A stretch of DNA of 64,000 bases from Psychrobacter sp. I-STPA10 (GCF_021012795.1 NZ_VFYU01000022.1:62001-126000), one strand, 5' to 3'. Shown: positions 9,315 through 21,438, counted from the first letter of the stretch. Program-made: numbers and translations. The notes: generated by a model from the sequence alone, not told the origin.

Positions 9315-10052
9315 CTAAAAACATATACCCTGTTGTTCACAGTACTGCTTAATTTTTGTATACACAGTTTCAACATCAAGTTTTGAGCTGTCTAATACCA
9401 AAGCATCAGCAGCAGGTTTTGAAGGTGAAGCCTCTCGGTTCTCATCACGTTCATCACGGGCAACAATACTGGCTAATATTTGCTCATAATCTGCACTCTG
9501 ATTGGCATTTTTTAGCTGTTCTACTCGCCTTTTGGCACGTGCATCTGCTGATGCTGTCAAAAATACTTTGACATCTGCATTAGGAAATACAACCGTACCC
9601 ATATCACGCCCGTCTGCCACCAGTCCTGACTGAGTTGCCATGCGCTGCTGCAATGCTAATAATGCTTTGCGTACCGCAGGCAATACCGCAATTTGTGAGG
9701 CATAACCACCCACAGTTTCATTACGGATAAGCTTATCAACACGATGACCATTTACCACAATATGAACGTTACTATCACCCTTATTATTATCATTACTGGG
9801 TACAAACTCAATATTTAAAGATTGGGTCAACTCGACTAGCTTACTCTCATCAAGCTGTGACAATACAACACCTTCAGCATTGGTTAATAGCCCTGCTTGA
9901 TAAGCATGTAGTCCAACAATACGATACAATGCACCAGAATCTAATAACTGATAACCCAAAGCTTTTGCAAGTTTTAGGCACACAGTCCCTTTACCTGCAC
10001 CACTTGGACCATCAATTGTAATCACTGGAAATCTGTGTGTATCAGCAGTCAT
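9315..10052 (-). CDS. cmk: Cytidylate kinase
   Basis: Phosphorylates CMP and dCMP with ATP in the cytoplasm. The P-loop is GPSGAGKGT (15-23). LLDSGALYRIVGLHA, GRDMGTVVFPNADVKVFL and ARDERDENREASP are the substrate and lid motifs of the family. Length is 245 residues, slightly longer than the E. coli enzyme (227) because of a short low-complexity insertion near residue 95 (SNDNNKGDSN). It is followed by rpsA in the common gene order. Confidence 0.96.
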   Translation of the reverse strand: MTADTHRFPVITIDGPSGAGKGTVCLKLAKALGYQLLDSGALYRIVGLHAYQAGLLTNAEGVVLSQLDESKLVELTQSLNIEFVPSNDNNKGDSNVHIVVNGHRVDKLIRNETVGGYASQIAVLPAVRKALLALQQRMATQSGLVADGRDMGTVVFPNADVKVFLTASADARAKRRVEQLKNANQSADYEQILASIVARDERDENREASPSKPAADALVLDSSKLDVETVYTKIKQYCEQQGICF

Positions 10053-10299
10053 AATTTACCATTCATCATTTATTTATTGCTTTTTATGATGCAATAAAAT
10101 ATAAAATATACTTAGATAACAATGTGCTACCGCGCTATCATCAGTTATATAATTAAACCAGCACGTTTATTTTATATAATATCTATTTATATTATAAAGT
10201 GATGATTTATAAATTTATAATGAGTATGCAAAATAGGGCAATATTGTAGCAGAAAGCTGAAGTTATCACTAGGATTTTCTCGTTAACCCTCAAAATCAG

Positions 10300-10779
10300 C
10301 TATCTTTGTGCTCTGCGCTGCCTAAAAAAGTCTTTAAGTAACCGTTGACTGTGATCAGCCAATAACCCTGAAGATACCTGTATAGTATGATTATAGTAAT
10401 CCGCAGCAGGCAAATTAAGTCGACTACCCACCATACCTGCTCGTGGCTCATGAGTAGCAAAAATAAGTCTGGTTACTCTGGCATGAATCAGTGCACCCAC
10501 ACACATAGTACAAGGCTCAAGCGTCACATATAAAGTAGTATCTGTTGGCAAGCGATAATTTTGTAAATGATTACATGCTCGACGCAATGCCACCACTTCG
10601 GCATGGGCGGTGGGATCAGATGAGCAAATTGGCTGATTAAATCCTGAGCCAATCACTTGATTATCATGCACCAATACTGCCCCTACAGGTACTTCACCTT
10701 GTTGTGCACCTTGTTGTGCTAATACCAAAGCTTGTCGCATGTAGTTAAAGTCTTGTGGTTGCCAATACTGCAAATTCAT
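10300..10779 (-). CDS. tadA: tRNA-specific adenosine deaminase
   Basis: Converts adenosine-34 to inosine in tRNA-Arg(ACG). The zinc and catalytic motifs are complete: HAE (59-61) and PCTMC (89-93). MVGSRLNLP and the C-terminal FFRQRR segment are typical of TadA rather than of free-nucleoside deaminases. It has 159 residues, the normal size. The start is an ATG with a poor ribosome-binding site, 28 bp after ung ends, so expression may be coupled to ung. Confidence 0.94.
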   Translation of the reverse strand: MNLQYWQPQDFNYMRQALVLAQQGAQQGEVPVGAVLVHDNQVIGSGFNQPICSSDPTAHAEVVALRRACNHLQNYRLPTDTTLYVTLEPCTMCVGALIHARVTRLIFATHEPRAGMVGSRLNLPAADYYNHTIQVSSGLLADHSQRLLKDFFRQRRAQR

Positions 10780-10807
10780 CAGTCGGTTATGATTGTTTTA
10801 TGATTAT

Positions 10808-11566
10808 CTATTGAGGTAATTGCCAGTCAATTGCTGTTTTACCATGTTGACGCAAATAATCATTGGTTTTTGAAAAGGGACGGGTGCCAAAAAATCCGCC
10901 TCGATTTGCCCCTAATGGTGAGGGATGGGTGGCAGTTAAAATTAAATGTTTATCCGTATTAATATACTTGCCTTTTTTCTTAGCTTTGCTGCCCCAGAGT
11001 ATAAATACCACATGCTCAAGATGTGTATTTACCACATCAATCACCGCATCGGTAAACTGCTCCCAACCTTGATTTTGATGACTGCCCGCCTGCCCTGCTT
11101 CAACAGACAATGAGGTGTTTAAAAGCAGTACCCCCTGCTGAGCCCAATAGGTCAAATCGCCATGGTGAGAATAGGTTGTACCAATGTCATCTGCCATTTC
11201 TTTTAATACATTATTAAGTGAAGGCGGCTTAGGAATGGTTTTGGGCACAGAAAAAGCCAGTCCCATTGCTTGACCCGCGCCATGATAAGGGTCTTGCCCT
11301 AAAATAACCACTTTAACTTGCGATAATGGCGTCAAGTCAAACGCATTAAACATCAGGCTCGCGGGTGGATAAATGGTCTTTCCTGCCTGATATTGCTGTC
11401 TTAAAAAATCTCGCAAACCATCCATATTTTGACTGGTTAACTCCTCTGCTAATGCTTGTTTCCAGTCATCTGGCATTTTTACTTGTGCCAAAATTGCTTG
11501 CTTTTCTTCAGCCGTTTTTTGCGGTGGGTTATTATTAGTTGTTTGATTATTATCAAATAAATCCAT
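10808..11566 (-). CDS. ung: Uracil-DNA glycosylase
   Basis: Removes uracil from DNA in base excision repair. Family-1 motifs are present: GQDPYHG (90-96, general base Asp), LLLNTSLSVEAGQAGSHQ, and HPSPLGANRGGFFG for the DNA-intercalation loop. The ATG at 11566 is preceded by AGGACG; the longer frame begins with TTG and is not needed. Length is 252 residues including an Asn/Gln-rich N-terminal tail of about 25. The conserved leucine of the minor-groove loop appears as Gly-Ala-Asn, a mild variation. It is the upstream partner of tadA. Confidence 0.95.
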   Translation of the reverse strand: MDLFDNNQTTNNNPPQKTAEEKQAILAQVKMPDDWKQALAEELTSQNMDGLRDFLRQQYQAGKTIYPPASLMFNAFDLTPLSQVKVVILGQDPYHGAGQAMGLAFSVPKTIPKPPSLNNVLKEMADDIGTTYSHHGDLTYWAQQGVLLLNTSLSVEAGQAGSHQNQGWEQFTDAVIDVVNTHLEHVVFILWGSKAKKKGKYINTDKHLILTATHPSPLGANRGGFFGTRPFSKTNDYLRQHGKTAIDWQLPQ

Positions 11567-11725
11567 GATTAATCGTCCTAAAATTGATGTATACAAAAGC
11601 GATAAAATAAAAGACTGGTAACATTTACAATACCAGTCTTTTATTTATATCATTGGTAAAACCACTCGCTTATTTTTTGTCATATTTACTATATAGTTTT
11701 ATAGCTATATGACAAAGGTATATTT

Positions 11726-14248
11726 TTAACCTTCCATCAAATCATCACGATGCTGTGTATGACGCTCAATGACAGTGAGTATGATTTGACTGCCTTCAAC
11801 GGAGGCTCTACCTTGCTCATCAAATGTATGCTCTTGGGCATCACCATCTAACGTCACATGCACCGTACCACCCGATGCAAGTTCACCAAATAGTACCATA
11901 TTTGCCAATGGCTTTTTAATTTCATCTTGAATCAAGCGCTGCATAGGACGCGCACCCATCAAGCGGTCATAGCCTTTTTTGGCTAAATACTCACGCACAG
12001 CATCATCAATTTCCAGCATTACCTGCTTATCATCAAGCTGAGCTTGCAATTCTACCAAGAACTTATCTACCACAGAGATGACCACTGCCTCATCTAATGG
12101 GTTAAATTGTATGATGGCATCAAGACGATTACGAAACTCTGGTGTAAATACTCGATTCATTGCTTCGGTATTATCTCGGCTATGATCTTGCTGAGTAAAG
12201 CCCATTGAGGCTCGGCTAATACTATCTGCACCAACATTAGTGGTCATGATCAGTACCACTTGTTTAAAGCTAGCAATGCGACCATTATTATCAGTTAATG
12301 TACCATGATCCATAACCTGTAATAGCAAATTAAACACATCTGGATGTGCTTTTTCGATTTCATCAAGTAGCAACACACAATGTGGGTGCTGATTGATTTT
12401 TTCAGTCAGCAGTCCACCCTGATCATAACCAACATAACCTGGAGGTGCACCTATCAAGCGTGAGGCGGTATGTGCTTCCATATACTCAGACATATCAAAA
12501 CGGATAAGCTCTACACCCATCAGCTTCGCTAGCTGGCGAGAGACTTCAGTTTTACCCACACCTGTTGGGCCTGCAAACATAAATGAGCCAATAGGCTTAT
12601 CCGCTTCTTTTAGACCTGCTCGAGATAACTTAATGGCATCTGCCAAGGTTTTAATAGCTTCATCTTGACCAAATACCAAACGTTTTAGATCACGCTCTAG
12701 ATGCTCTAATAATGATTTGTCATCCGTAGATACAGATTTAGGTGGTATACGAGCCAGCTTTGAGACAATGGCTTCAATATCTGCCACATCAATGACGATA
12801 GATTGCTGACTGTCTTTTTTAACCTCTATTTTGCTGGATGTCTTGCCAGAATTGAAGTCATCATCACTACTACTGTCATCTAACTCCAAACTTTTATCAA
12901 GTACAATAGATTCACTGGGCGCATTTTCTGCATCTTCAGCCAACTCACCAATATTGTTAAGCTCCTCAAGTAAAACTTCTTCTGCTGATACTTGATTTTC
13001 ATCAGCAACAATACCCAAACGTTTATAAGCACCTGCCTCATCAATCACATCAATGGCTTTATCAGGTAAAAAACGCTCATGAATGTGCTTTGTTGATAAA
13101 TGTACTGCACTTACTAATGCATCGTCTGTATAACTGACATCATGAAATTCTTCATAACGTGGCTTTAATCCACGCAATATCTCAATGCTGTCTTCAATAC
13201 TTGGCTCTTTAATATCAATTTTTTGGAAACGACGTGATAAGGCATGATCCTTTTCAAATACCTGACGATATTCGCTAAACGTCGTTGAACCAATACAGCG
13301 CAGTTCCCCATTTGCCAAAGCAGGTTTGATCAAATTAGACACATCCATATTGCTACTCATGGAAGAACCTGCACCAATAATCATATGGATTTCATCAATA
13401 AATAAAATCGCATTTGGCTGTTTTTTTAATGCATCTAATAGCCCTTTCATGCGCTTTTCAAAGTCACCACGATATTTAGTACCCGCTATCAGTGAGCCAA
13501 TATCAAGGCTATAAATAACACAACCTTGCAGTGGTTTGGGGGCTTTATCATTAATAATCAGCCACGCCAATCCCTCAGCAATGGAGGTTTTACCAACACC
13601 TGGCTCTCCCACCAATAAAGGATTATTCTTGCGACGACGGCATAATACCTGTGCTGTACGTTCAATCTCTTCTGCACGTCCAATTAAAGGATCTGTTTTC
13701 CCCTCAGCGGCTCGCTTATTTAGGTTATTGGCATATTCTACTAATGGATCTTTACTGGTTTTTTCAGACTTACTACCCAGTCTTGTCTCTTCTTCTTGAG
13801 CTTCGCTACTTTCAGCTTTTTCTTGTCCATGTGATAAATACTGCGTTAGCTCTAATCTGCTAACCCCTTGTTTTTTGAGCAAATACACAGCATAGGTATC
13901 ATGCTCTGAAAACATGGATACCAAAATATCTGAACCCTGAACCAAACGTCCTGCTCCGATAGATTGCACATGAAAAATAGCACGCTGCAAAATACGATCA
14001 AAACTTTGGGTGGGCTGTGGTGACTGCTCGACATCCGCATCAAGCATCGGCGTGTGTTTATCAATATAAGTTTCAAGCTCTTGACGTAAAGTGGCTGTAT
14101 CTGCACCACACGCCTTTAGTGTGGTCGCAGCATGATTATTTTCTAGCAATGCCAGCAGCAAATGTTCTACTGTTAGATATTCATGAGATTTTTGTCTTGC
14201 AAGTGTCATTGCTAAACGTAAAGAAACTTCGAGATGACGACTTAACAT
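11726..14248 (-). CDS. clpA: ATP-dependent Clp protease ATP-binding subunit ClpA
   Basis: A hexameric AAA+ unfoldase that feeds substrates to ClpP. The N-domain is at about 1-145, including SRHLEVSLRLAM. The first AAA+ module carries Walker A GEPGVGKTS, the second GPTGVGKTE. At 840 residues it exceeds E. coli ClpA (758). The excess is an acidic Ser/Asp/Glu-rich linker between the two AAA+ modules (about residues 430-480). The ClpP-docking loop reads MGF where E. coli has IGL, still within the expected hydrophobic-Gly-hydrophobic pattern. AGGA lies 7 nt before the ATG. It is downstream of clpS. Confidence 0.95.
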   Translation of the reverse strand: MLSRHLEVSLRLAMTLARQKSHEYLTVEHLLLALLENNHAATTLKACGADTATLRQELETYIDKHTPMLDADVEQSPQPTQSFDRILQRAIFHVQSIGAGRLVQGSDILVSMFSEHDTYAVYLLKKQGVSRLELTQYLSHGQEKAESSEAQEEETRLGSKSEKTSKDPLVEYANNLNKRAAEGKTDPLIGRAEEIERTAQVLCRRRKNNPLLVGEPGVGKTSIAEGLAWLIINDKAPKPLQGCVIYSLDIGSLIAGTKYRGDFEKRMKGLLDALKKQPNAILFIDEIHMIIGAGSSMSSNMDVSNLIKPALANGELRCIGSTTFSEYRQVFEKDHALSRRFQKIDIKEPSIEDSIEILRGLKPRYEEFHDVSYTDDALVSAVHLSTKHIHERFLPDKAIDVIDEAGAYKRLGIVADENQVSAEEVLLEELNNIGELAEDAENAPSESIVLDKSLELDDSSSDDDFNSGKTSSKIEVKKDSQQSIVIDVADIEAIVSKLARIPPKSVSTDDKSLLEHLERDLKRLVFGQDEAIKTLADAIKLSRAGLKEADKPIGSFMFAGPTGVGKTEVSRQLAKLMGVELIRFDMSEYMEAHTASRLIGAPPGYVGYDQGGLLTEKINQHPHCVLLLDEIEKAHPDVFNLLLQVMDHGTLTDNNGRIASFKQVVLIMTTNVGADSISRASMGFTQQDHSRDNTEAMNRVFTPEFRNRLDAIIQFNPLDEAVVISVVDKFLVELQAQLDDKQVMLEIDDAVREYLAKKGYDRLMGARPMQRLIQDEIKKPLANMVLFGELASGGTVHVTLDGDAQEHTFDEQGRASVEGSQIILTVIERHTQHRDDLMEG

Positions 14249-14351
14249 AGTCTATTCCTACTTATTATGGGCACAGCATTTTGAGCATTAGTGTACCTAA
14301 CAATAAGGCTAAAAGATGATAAATTCAAGTGATTGGTCAATTTTTAGTGAC

Positions 14352-14374
14352 AAAAAAAGCAGCATTAGCTGCTT
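14352..14374 (-). terminator. Intrinsic terminator overlapping the clpS stop codon
   Basis: An AGCAGC/GCTGCT stem (14358-14363 with 14368-14373), whose loop contains the clpS stop codon, is followed by seven T on the minus strand. It would attenuate readthrough from clpS into clpA. Confidence 0.75.
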
Positions 14375-14760
14375 AAATGAGGCTCAATCTGGGTTAATAA
14401 CGGATAGCCTTCTTTTTGTGCAGTATTATTCACTTTTTTTGCTTTTGTTTCTGCAATATCTTTGGGATATATTCCAGCAATACCTTTACCACTATGGTGA
14501 ATATTAAGCATGATTTCGACAGCTTGTTCAAGAGTATGCCGAAACTCTACTTGTAATATCTCTACCACAAATTCCATTGGTGTATAATTGTCATTATACA
14601 TAACCACCGCATACATAGGTGGTTTCGCCAACTCAGGATCTGCCAATAAAACATCTGACTCTATCTCAGGATCACCTTCTTTATGATCATGAAAACGAAT
14701 TGGTGCAGATGGATAATGCCAATCGGCAGCAGCAATATGACTGATAGGTTGAGAGTCCAT
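14365..14760 (-). CDS. clpS: ATP-dependent Clp protease adapter ClpS
   Basis: ClpS delivers N-end-rule substrates to ClpA. The core runs from PPMYAVVMYNDNYTPMEFVV through HHSGKGIAGIYPKDIAETK, carrying the Asn/Asp pair and the Met/Thr pocket residues of the family. The start is uncertain: the frame is open up to 14871 (168 residues), but the first 37 residues look non-native. I chose the ATG opening MDSQPISHIAA, giving 131 residues. No candidate ATG has a good ribosome-binding site. It lies upstream of clpA, the standard order. Confidence 0.88.
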   Translation of the reverse strand: MDSQPISHIAAADWHYPSAPIRFHDHKEGDPEIESDVLLADPELAKPPMYAVVMYNDNYTPMEFVVEILQVEFRHTLEQAVEIMLNIHHSGKGIAGIYPKDIAETKAKKVNNTAQKEGYPLLTQIEPHLSS

Positions 14761-14912
14761 GCTACAATAGCATCTTATGCCCATATTAGTAACCATTTTA
14801 TTGGTGGTTTTAACATCCACTGCCAACATATTGATTGTCATAATCTTTTGTACAACTCTTTTTTGGGTCATTATTAATTAATAAAATATAACACTCATAA
14901 CAGTGTTTTTGA

Positions 14913-15704
14913 CTAGTTATTACCATTCACAGGACGTTGGTCTGGCTCTGGAATTTCTGCTAATGATAGTGGCATGTTCTCAACTGGAGTTGATAAACGC
15001 CAATTATATAGCTGCTCGATATTCTGCCCCGCTGCGGAAAGATTTAATTTAACTTGTTTGGGCTCAAAACCTTCGGGCATAACAAAACGACCACGAATGT
15101 GACTCACACCTGCAATATCATACACACTAGGATTTAATGGCACTTCTACCAAGTTTGTTTCGTCCAGCAAAGTCAAGGTTGGCTTGAGTTTTTTTGCTTT
15201 GCCATCAGACGCTAACATAGCAATATCAAAGCGATATTCAAAAGCATGCTCTGGTAATGGCTCAATCATTGCACCAACGATTTGTAATGGTAATCCATCT
15301 TTTTCAATCAAAGCTTTAGCATAAACTTCATTTAACTGCTCTAATTGTAAATTTTGGACTTCAAGCCGTTGCTGTATTTTGCGCTGCTCAGCAAAATTTC
15401 TTAAACTAATATCCCGCTCTTGTTCTGCTGTATCCCGCTCTTTTTGCATAATCTGAGCTTCAAGTTTTAATGACTTAACATCGGCTGCTGTCATACCAAC
15501 ATCGCGCTCTTTTACTTTTTCGTGCTGAATAGATGCTTGATAGCCCCGATAATAGCCAAATCTATGTGCAAATACCATTGTAATAATCGCAGTCAGCACA
15601 ATGGCGACACCAAAAAGTAGTAAAATATTAACACCATATCCGTGCTGATGATGGGGTGGTGTGGGCAAACGGGAAACGACTTTTTGCATTGACAGTAGTC
15701 TCAT
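14913..15704 (-). CDS. Single-pass membrane protein with coiled coil (DUF6776-like)
   Basis: A 263-residue protein of unknown function. One transmembrane segment lies at about 25-47 (VNILLLFGVAIVLTAIITMV), followed by a charged heptad-rich coiled coil (about 70-140) and a C-terminal beta-rich globular part. Topology suggests a short cytoplasmic N-terminus with the rest in the periplasm. The arrangement resembles the DUF6776 family seen in pseudomonads, an assignment from memory that I could not test. It sits upstream of clpS, 41 bp apart; the start has no clear ribosome-binding site. Confidence 0.6.
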   Translation of the reverse strand: MRLLSMQKVVSRLPTPPHHQHGYGVNILLLFGVAIVLTAIITMVFAHRFGYYRGYQASIQHEKVKERDVGMTAADVKSLKLEAQIMQKERDTAEQERDISLRNFAEQRKIQQRLEVQNLQLEQLNEVYAKALIEKDGLPLQIVGAMIEPLPEHAFEYRFDIAMLASDGKAKKLKPTLTLLDETNLVEVPLNPSVYDIAGVSHIRGRFVMPEGFEPKQVKLNLSAAGQNIEQLYNWRLSTPVENMPLSLAEIPEPDQRPVNGNN

Positions 15705-15919
15705 AAATATAAAGGCATGCCATTATACTGAAAATCTACCTTCAGCACACCCAACGATGGTATTCAAACTTACCACTGGTAACATTAGGTGATGACTGGC
15801 CATTAACACTGGCTGAATACATATCAGATCATAAGTGTACTAGCTAGTAAAAATGAAGTAGTTAAATAGTTTTAAAGCATGTCAAAACAGAAGCGTGTTA
15901 GAAAATGAACCATTAAAGA

Positions 15920-16978
15920 TTAAGGAATGATGGGGATATGCAACAACCCCATACTTTCATCCAAACCAAACATGACGTTCATATTTTGCACAGCTTGACC
16001 TGCTGCACCTTTCACAAGATTATCTTGCACAACCAAAATGGTCGCCAGTGTTTGCTGATTATCTTGATGCACGGCGATACGCAAACGATTGCTGGCTCGT
16101 ACGCTACGTGTCTCTGGCAATACACCTTTTGGTAAGACATCGATAAATGTTTCATTTGCATAGCAATCTGTAAATACAGTTTGCAAATCAAGCTGGCAGC
16201 CCGCTTTGGTTAAATCAAGGTGAATGGTGGTAAACATACCACGTATCATAGGTATGAGATGGGGTACAAAACGGATGCGCTGCGAAAACTGGCTTGCCAA
16301 TAATCGCTCAACCCCTTGCTCAATCTCAGGTAAATGACGATGACCTGCCACCCCATAAGCATTGAAGTTGTCGCTGGTTTCAGCATAGTTAAGTGATAGC
16401 TTGGCTTGTCGCCCTGCACCAGAAACCCCTGATTTTGCATCAATGACAATACGCTCATCAATAAGACGCTGACCTGCTTGGTTTTGTGCTTCAATAATGG
16501 GTTTTAACCCTAATATAGCTGTGGTTGGATAGCAGCCAGGGTTCCCAATGATATTGGCGGTTTTAATCTGCTCTCGATTCACTTCTGGCAACCCATAAAT
16601 GGCAGTTTTTAATAAATCAGGACAAGCATGAGTATGTTGGTACCATGTTTCAAAATCTTCTACAGACTGTAAGCGAAAGTCTGCTGCTAAATCAATGACC
16701 TTAACACCAGATGCTGTCAGTGCAGCCGCTTGTTGCATGGCAACACCATGAGGAGTAGCAAAAAATACCACATCACACTCAGCCAATGCAGAGTGGTTGA
16801 CATCACTAAACACCAAATCAGTCACACCACGCAAACTAGGAAATATCTCATCTGCTCGTGTGCCAGCCTCACTTCTTGAGGTCAAAAGAACAATGTCAAC
16901 TTCTGGATGTGCTGTTAATAGCCGTATTAACTCAACACCTGTATAGCCTGTACCACCAACAATTGCTGCTTTTATCAT
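15920..16978 (-). CDS. argC: N-acetyl-gamma-glutamyl-phosphate reductase
   Basis: Third step of arginine synthesis: NADPH-dependent reduction of N-acetylglutamyl phosphate. The Rossmann motif [10 protein letters not shown] is at 8-17, and the catalytic cysteine lies in [14 protein letters not shown] (about residue 148). [11 protein letters not shown] and [10 protein letters not shown] are family blocks, as is the [12 protein letters not shown] segment. The 352-residue length is normal. AGGT lies about 10 nt upstream of the ATG. No other arginine gene is adjacent. Confidence 0.96.
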   Translation of the reverse strand: MIKAAIVGGTGYTGVELIRLLTAHPEVDIVLLTSRSEAGTRADEIFPSLRGVTDLVFSDVNHSALAECDVVFFATPHGVAMQQAAALTASGVKVIDLAADFRLQSVEDFETWYQHTHACPDLLKTAIYGLPEVNREQIKTANIIGNPGCYPTTAILGLKPIIEAQNQAGQRLIDERIVIDAKSGVSGAGRQAKLSLNYAETSDNFNAYGVAGHRHLPEIEQGVERLLASQFSQRIRFVPHLIPMIRGMFTTIHLDLTKAGCQLDLQTVFTDCYANETFIDVLPKGVLPETRSVRASNRLRIAVHQDNQQTLATILVVQDNLVKGAAGQAVQNMNVMFGLDESMGLLHIPIIP

Positions 16979-17093
16979 GTCTTTTTTTACCTCAGCTTTT
17001 ATCTTAATCTAGATAACAAATAACTTTAGCCATTTATATTACTTATCATATTTTATATACATTCACACATTTTAATATACTCATATTAAATAA

Positions 17094-18233
17094 CTAAATA
17101 TTATATGCATGTACCGCATCAACAAATACTTTGGCATGGTCAGGATTTACCCACTGAGTAATACCATGACCTAAATTGGCGATATACCCTGTTTTATCAC
17201 CATTAGCATAAGCCTCATCCAACATCATTTTGACTGCTTGTTTAATAGATTCAGGATTGGCATATAAAGTAGCAGGGTCTAAATTACCTTGAATGGCTTT
17301 ACTTGGTTGCAGTTTTTTATGTTTTTTAGTCAAGTTACACTGAGCTTCTGATAAAACTTGTCTTGCTTTGCGCAAAGACATCGTCCAATCAAGCCCCAAA
17401 GCATCGGCTTGGCTATCAGCTTGCACATCCAACCAAAGCCCTCCACCTTTGGTAAATAACACCACAGGAACGGTTGGATGGCGTAGTTTAAGCTCTGCAA
17501 CAATACGCTTATTATAAGCATGTGAAAACTCAATAAACTGATGATGACCAAGCGCACCACCCCAACTATCAAAAATCTGCACAACTTGTGCCCCTGCCTT
17601 GATTTGTGCATCCAAATAATCTGTGACCGCTGTGGCAACTTTATCTAATAACTGATGCAAAAACTCAGGCTGAGCATAAAGCATCTGTTTGGTAAAGCGG
17701 TAATCTTTGGAGCTACCACCCTCTACCATATAAGTGGCTAAAGTCCATGGGCTACCAGAAAATCCAAATAAGGGGACTTGACCATTTAGCTCACGGCGGA
17801 TACTACTCACTGCACGCATCACATAATCTAATGAATCATTGACATCCAAGACAGGCAACCGATCTAAATCGGACTGTTCACGAACGGTCTGTTTAAACTT
17901 AGGCCCTTCACCCGCCTCAAAATACAAACCCAAACCCATTGCATCTGGAATGGTCAAAATATCACTGAACAAAATAGCAGCATCCAAATCAAATCGACGC
18001 AAAGGTTGCAGTGTCACCTCAGTAGCTCTGGCTGTATCTTTACATAAACTTAAAAAATCACCTGCTTCTGCACGGGTCTGTTTATACTCAGGTAAATAAC
18101 GTCCCGCTTGACGCATCATCCACACTGGTGTCACATCAACAGGTTCGCACCGTAGTGCCTTTAATAGACGATCGTTTTTAAGCGGTGCAAATCTTTGTAT
18201 ATCATTAGATGAAGCTGTAGATTGCTTGGACAT
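17094..18233 (-). CDS. hemE: Uroporphyrinogen decarboxylase
   Basis: Converts uroporphyrinogen III to coproporphyrinogen III in heme synthesis. Signature blocks are [15 protein letters not shown] (36-50) with the conserved arginines, [12 protein letters not shown] with the catalytic Asp, and [17 protein letters not shown]. The C-terminal [14 protein letters not shown] is also typical. It has 379 residues against 354 in E. coli. The extra residues are a 20-residue N-terminal tail and a short Lys-rich insertion ([13 protein letters not shown]). AGGGA gives a good ribosome-binding site. Confidence 0.97.
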   Translation of the reverse strand: MSKQSTASSNDIQRFAPLKNDRLLKALRCEPVDVTPVWMMRQAGRYLPEYKQTRAEAGDFLSLCKDTARATEVTLQPLRRFDLDAAILFSDILTIPDAMGLGLYFEAGEGPKFKQTVREQSDLDRLPVLDVNDSLDYVMRAVSSIRRELNGQVPLFGFSGSPWTLATYMVEGGSSKDYRFTKQMLYAQPEFLHQLLDKVATAVTDYLDAQIKAGAQVVQIFDSWGGALGHHQFIEFSHAYNKRIVAELKLRHPTVPVVLFTKGGGLWLDVQADSQADALGLDWTMSLRKARQVLSEAQCNLTKKHKKLQPSKAIQGNLDPATLYANPESIKQAVKMMLDEAYANGDKTGYIANLGHGITQWVNPDHAKVFVDAVHAYNI

Positions 18234-18466
18234 ATTATTCCCTTAAACCTTATAATAAAATCAAAAAATAAAACTGCTCAACCCAATATCAAATTATATT
18301 GCAGCACAACCACGCAATGCTAAAAGAGACAAGCTTACCCATTATTTTTGCTAATATAACATTTTTTGATCAAACACATATCTTTTATATCACCTAGTAT
18401 GGCTCATCATTATAATTATCTAAGCTTACTAATCAATATAATCAAACAAATTAAATAAAAAATATC

Positions 18467-19651
18467 TTAAATAGAAAGTATCGCCATATCATCACGGTGT
18501 ACCATCACTACCCGCTCTTCAGACTCACCTAAAATTTTATCAAATGATTCAGTACGCGCACGTGCCACTTGATTGGCTTCGGTTGCTGCAAAGTTTACTT
18601 GCCCAACTGCCACCCGTTCACCGGTTTGCTCATCAATGATCGCAACCACATCACCTTTATCAAAATCACCTTGAATCTCTACCACACCAACTGGTAATAA
18701 ACTCTTATTACCATTGACAATGGCATTCACTGCCCCTTTGTCAATAAATAGTGAGCCTGCCATACGCATATGTGCTGCCAACCACTGTTTTCGAGCAATC
18801 AGTTTATCTGCCTGATTGGTGGTTAGCACAGTTCCCAATACTTCACCTGCCACTACTCGGGTAATCACATTATCAAGGCTACCATTGGCAATCACCGTTG
18901 CACAGCCACCCATTGCTGCCAATCTTGCCGCTCGCACTTTGGTCTGCATGCCGCCTCGCCCTAATTTGCCACTACCACCAGCAATATCAAATAAATAATC
19001 TGCCATGGCACGTTCTTGGTAAATGAGTTTGGCATCTGGATTATCACGTGGATTATCCGTAAATATGCCTTCTTGATCGGTCAAAATGACATACAAATCT
19101 GCTTTGACCATCGCAGCAACCATTGCGCCAAGCGTGTCATTATCCCCAAACTTAATAGAATCAACAGAAATGGTATCGTTTTCATTGACCACAGGTAAAA
19201 CCCGCCAATTCACCAGTTGAGTTAATGTATCTGATGTATTGAGATAACGCTGACGATTGGATAAGTCTTCATGTGTAAGCAAAATTTGTGAACTTTGTAC
19301 TCCATATTGAATCAAAGCTGACCACCAAGTCTCAATCAATCCCATTTGTCCAATAGCAGCACATGCTTGCATCTCCTGTGCTTTTTTAGGACGCTCTTCT
19401 AGTCCCATGCGCACCACACCTTCTGCCACCGCACCTGATGATACTAATAATACCTCCATACCTTGATTGTGTAAGGTAGCGATTTGTTTTGCCCACTCAT
19501 ATATGGCAGTTCTATCTAATCCTTTGCCATTGTTGGTTAACAACGACGAGCCAATTTTGATAATAATGCGTTTTAACTTAAAGTTACGAGGTAGTTTTTT
19601 AAAGCGATTGTCATCTTCTGTTTGCGGCAATGCAATCTTATTGTCAGTCAT
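18467..19651 (-). CDS. proB: Glutamate 5-kinase
   Basis: First step of proline synthesis: ATP-dependent phosphorylation of glutamate. An amino-acid-kinase domain ([54 protein letters not shown]) is followed by a C-terminal PUA domain from about residue 300. The ATG at 19651 has GAGG 6 nt upstream; the ORF extends 26 codons further up, but that segment is hydrophobic and non-native. This gives 394 residues. A diverged copy of a repeat element lies just upstream (19738-19855). Confidence 0.96.
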   Translation of the reverse strand: MTDNKIALPQTEDDNRFKKLPRNFKLKRIIIKIGSSLLTNNGKGLDRTAIYEWAKQIATLHNQGMEVLLVSSGAVAEGVVRMGLEERPKKAQEMQACAAIGQMGLIETWWSALIQYGVQSSQILLTHEDLSNRQRYLNTSDTLTQLVNWRVLPVVNENDTISVDSIKFGDNDTLGAMVAAMVKADLYVILTDQEGIFTDNPRDNPDAKLIYQERAMADYLFDIAGGSGKLGRGGMQTKVRAARLAAMGGCATVIANGSLDNVITRVVAGEVLGTVLTTNQADKLIARKQWLAAHMRMAGSLFIDKGAVNAIVNGNKSLLPVGVVEIQGDFDKGDVVAIIDEQTGERVAVGQVNFAATEANQVARARTESFDKILGESEERVVMVHRDDMAILSI

Positions 19652-19737
19652 CATAATCCTCAAAATGCCAGTTAATGTGTTAAAGAAAAAATAAGAAAAA
19701 ATAAACCATAAGCAAAAATAAGTTCTCAATGCTAAGA

Positions 19738-19855
19738 TACAGTCAATCTAATATAATTTCATCACAAGACTAGCAAGCGCAGATATTCCAGTAGTACCAC
19801 AAGCACAGCTAACCTAACACCATGGTAGATTTATAGTAGACAAACTATAACATAT
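19738..19855. repeat. Diverged copy of the 107-bp interspersed palindromic repeat
   Basis: The core of this segment aligns by eye with 56418-56524. Shared landmarks are AGTCA near the left end, CAAG-C, GCAGATA, a GTAC step, CAAGC and a perfect CTAACACC; many differences are transitions. The terminal inverted repeats are decayed here. It lies between proB and obgE. Confidence 0.5.
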
Positions 19856-19867
19856 CTACATTACAGC

Positions 19868-21085
<1,218 letters not shown>

Positions 21086-21166
21086 CTATACTTACTCCAA
21101 CAATCATAAATTTTTGCAAAGACAATAAGATGGCAATGATACACAAAAGTGTACTGCTTATAAAAC

Positions 21167-21199
21167 AATGCCCAATAATCTTTGCGATTACTGGGCATT
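21167..21199 (-). terminator. Intrinsic terminator of the GAPDH-like gene
   Basis: A 14-bp stem with one non-Watson-Crick position (21167-21180 with 21186-21199) has a 5-nt loop. On the minus strand it is followed by TGTTTTAT. The rest of the 350-bp gap between obgE and this gene shows nothing else I can support. Confidence 0.7.
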
Positions 21200-21438
21200 A
21201 TAACAACAATTAGCTACAACGTATTATAAACTTAATAGCACAAACCTAATTGCCAATAGTATTTGTATATAATTTAAAAAAATTAACCTATTAGATAGAT
21301 GCTAAGCCACTTTAATAAGATTAAAAATAATACCAAAATAACGCTAAATGACCTACCATGATAATCTTTATCTAGATAACTCTATTATATAGATACCTTA
21401 TGTTATATAGAGATGGTTATTTAAATCATTAGATTTGT

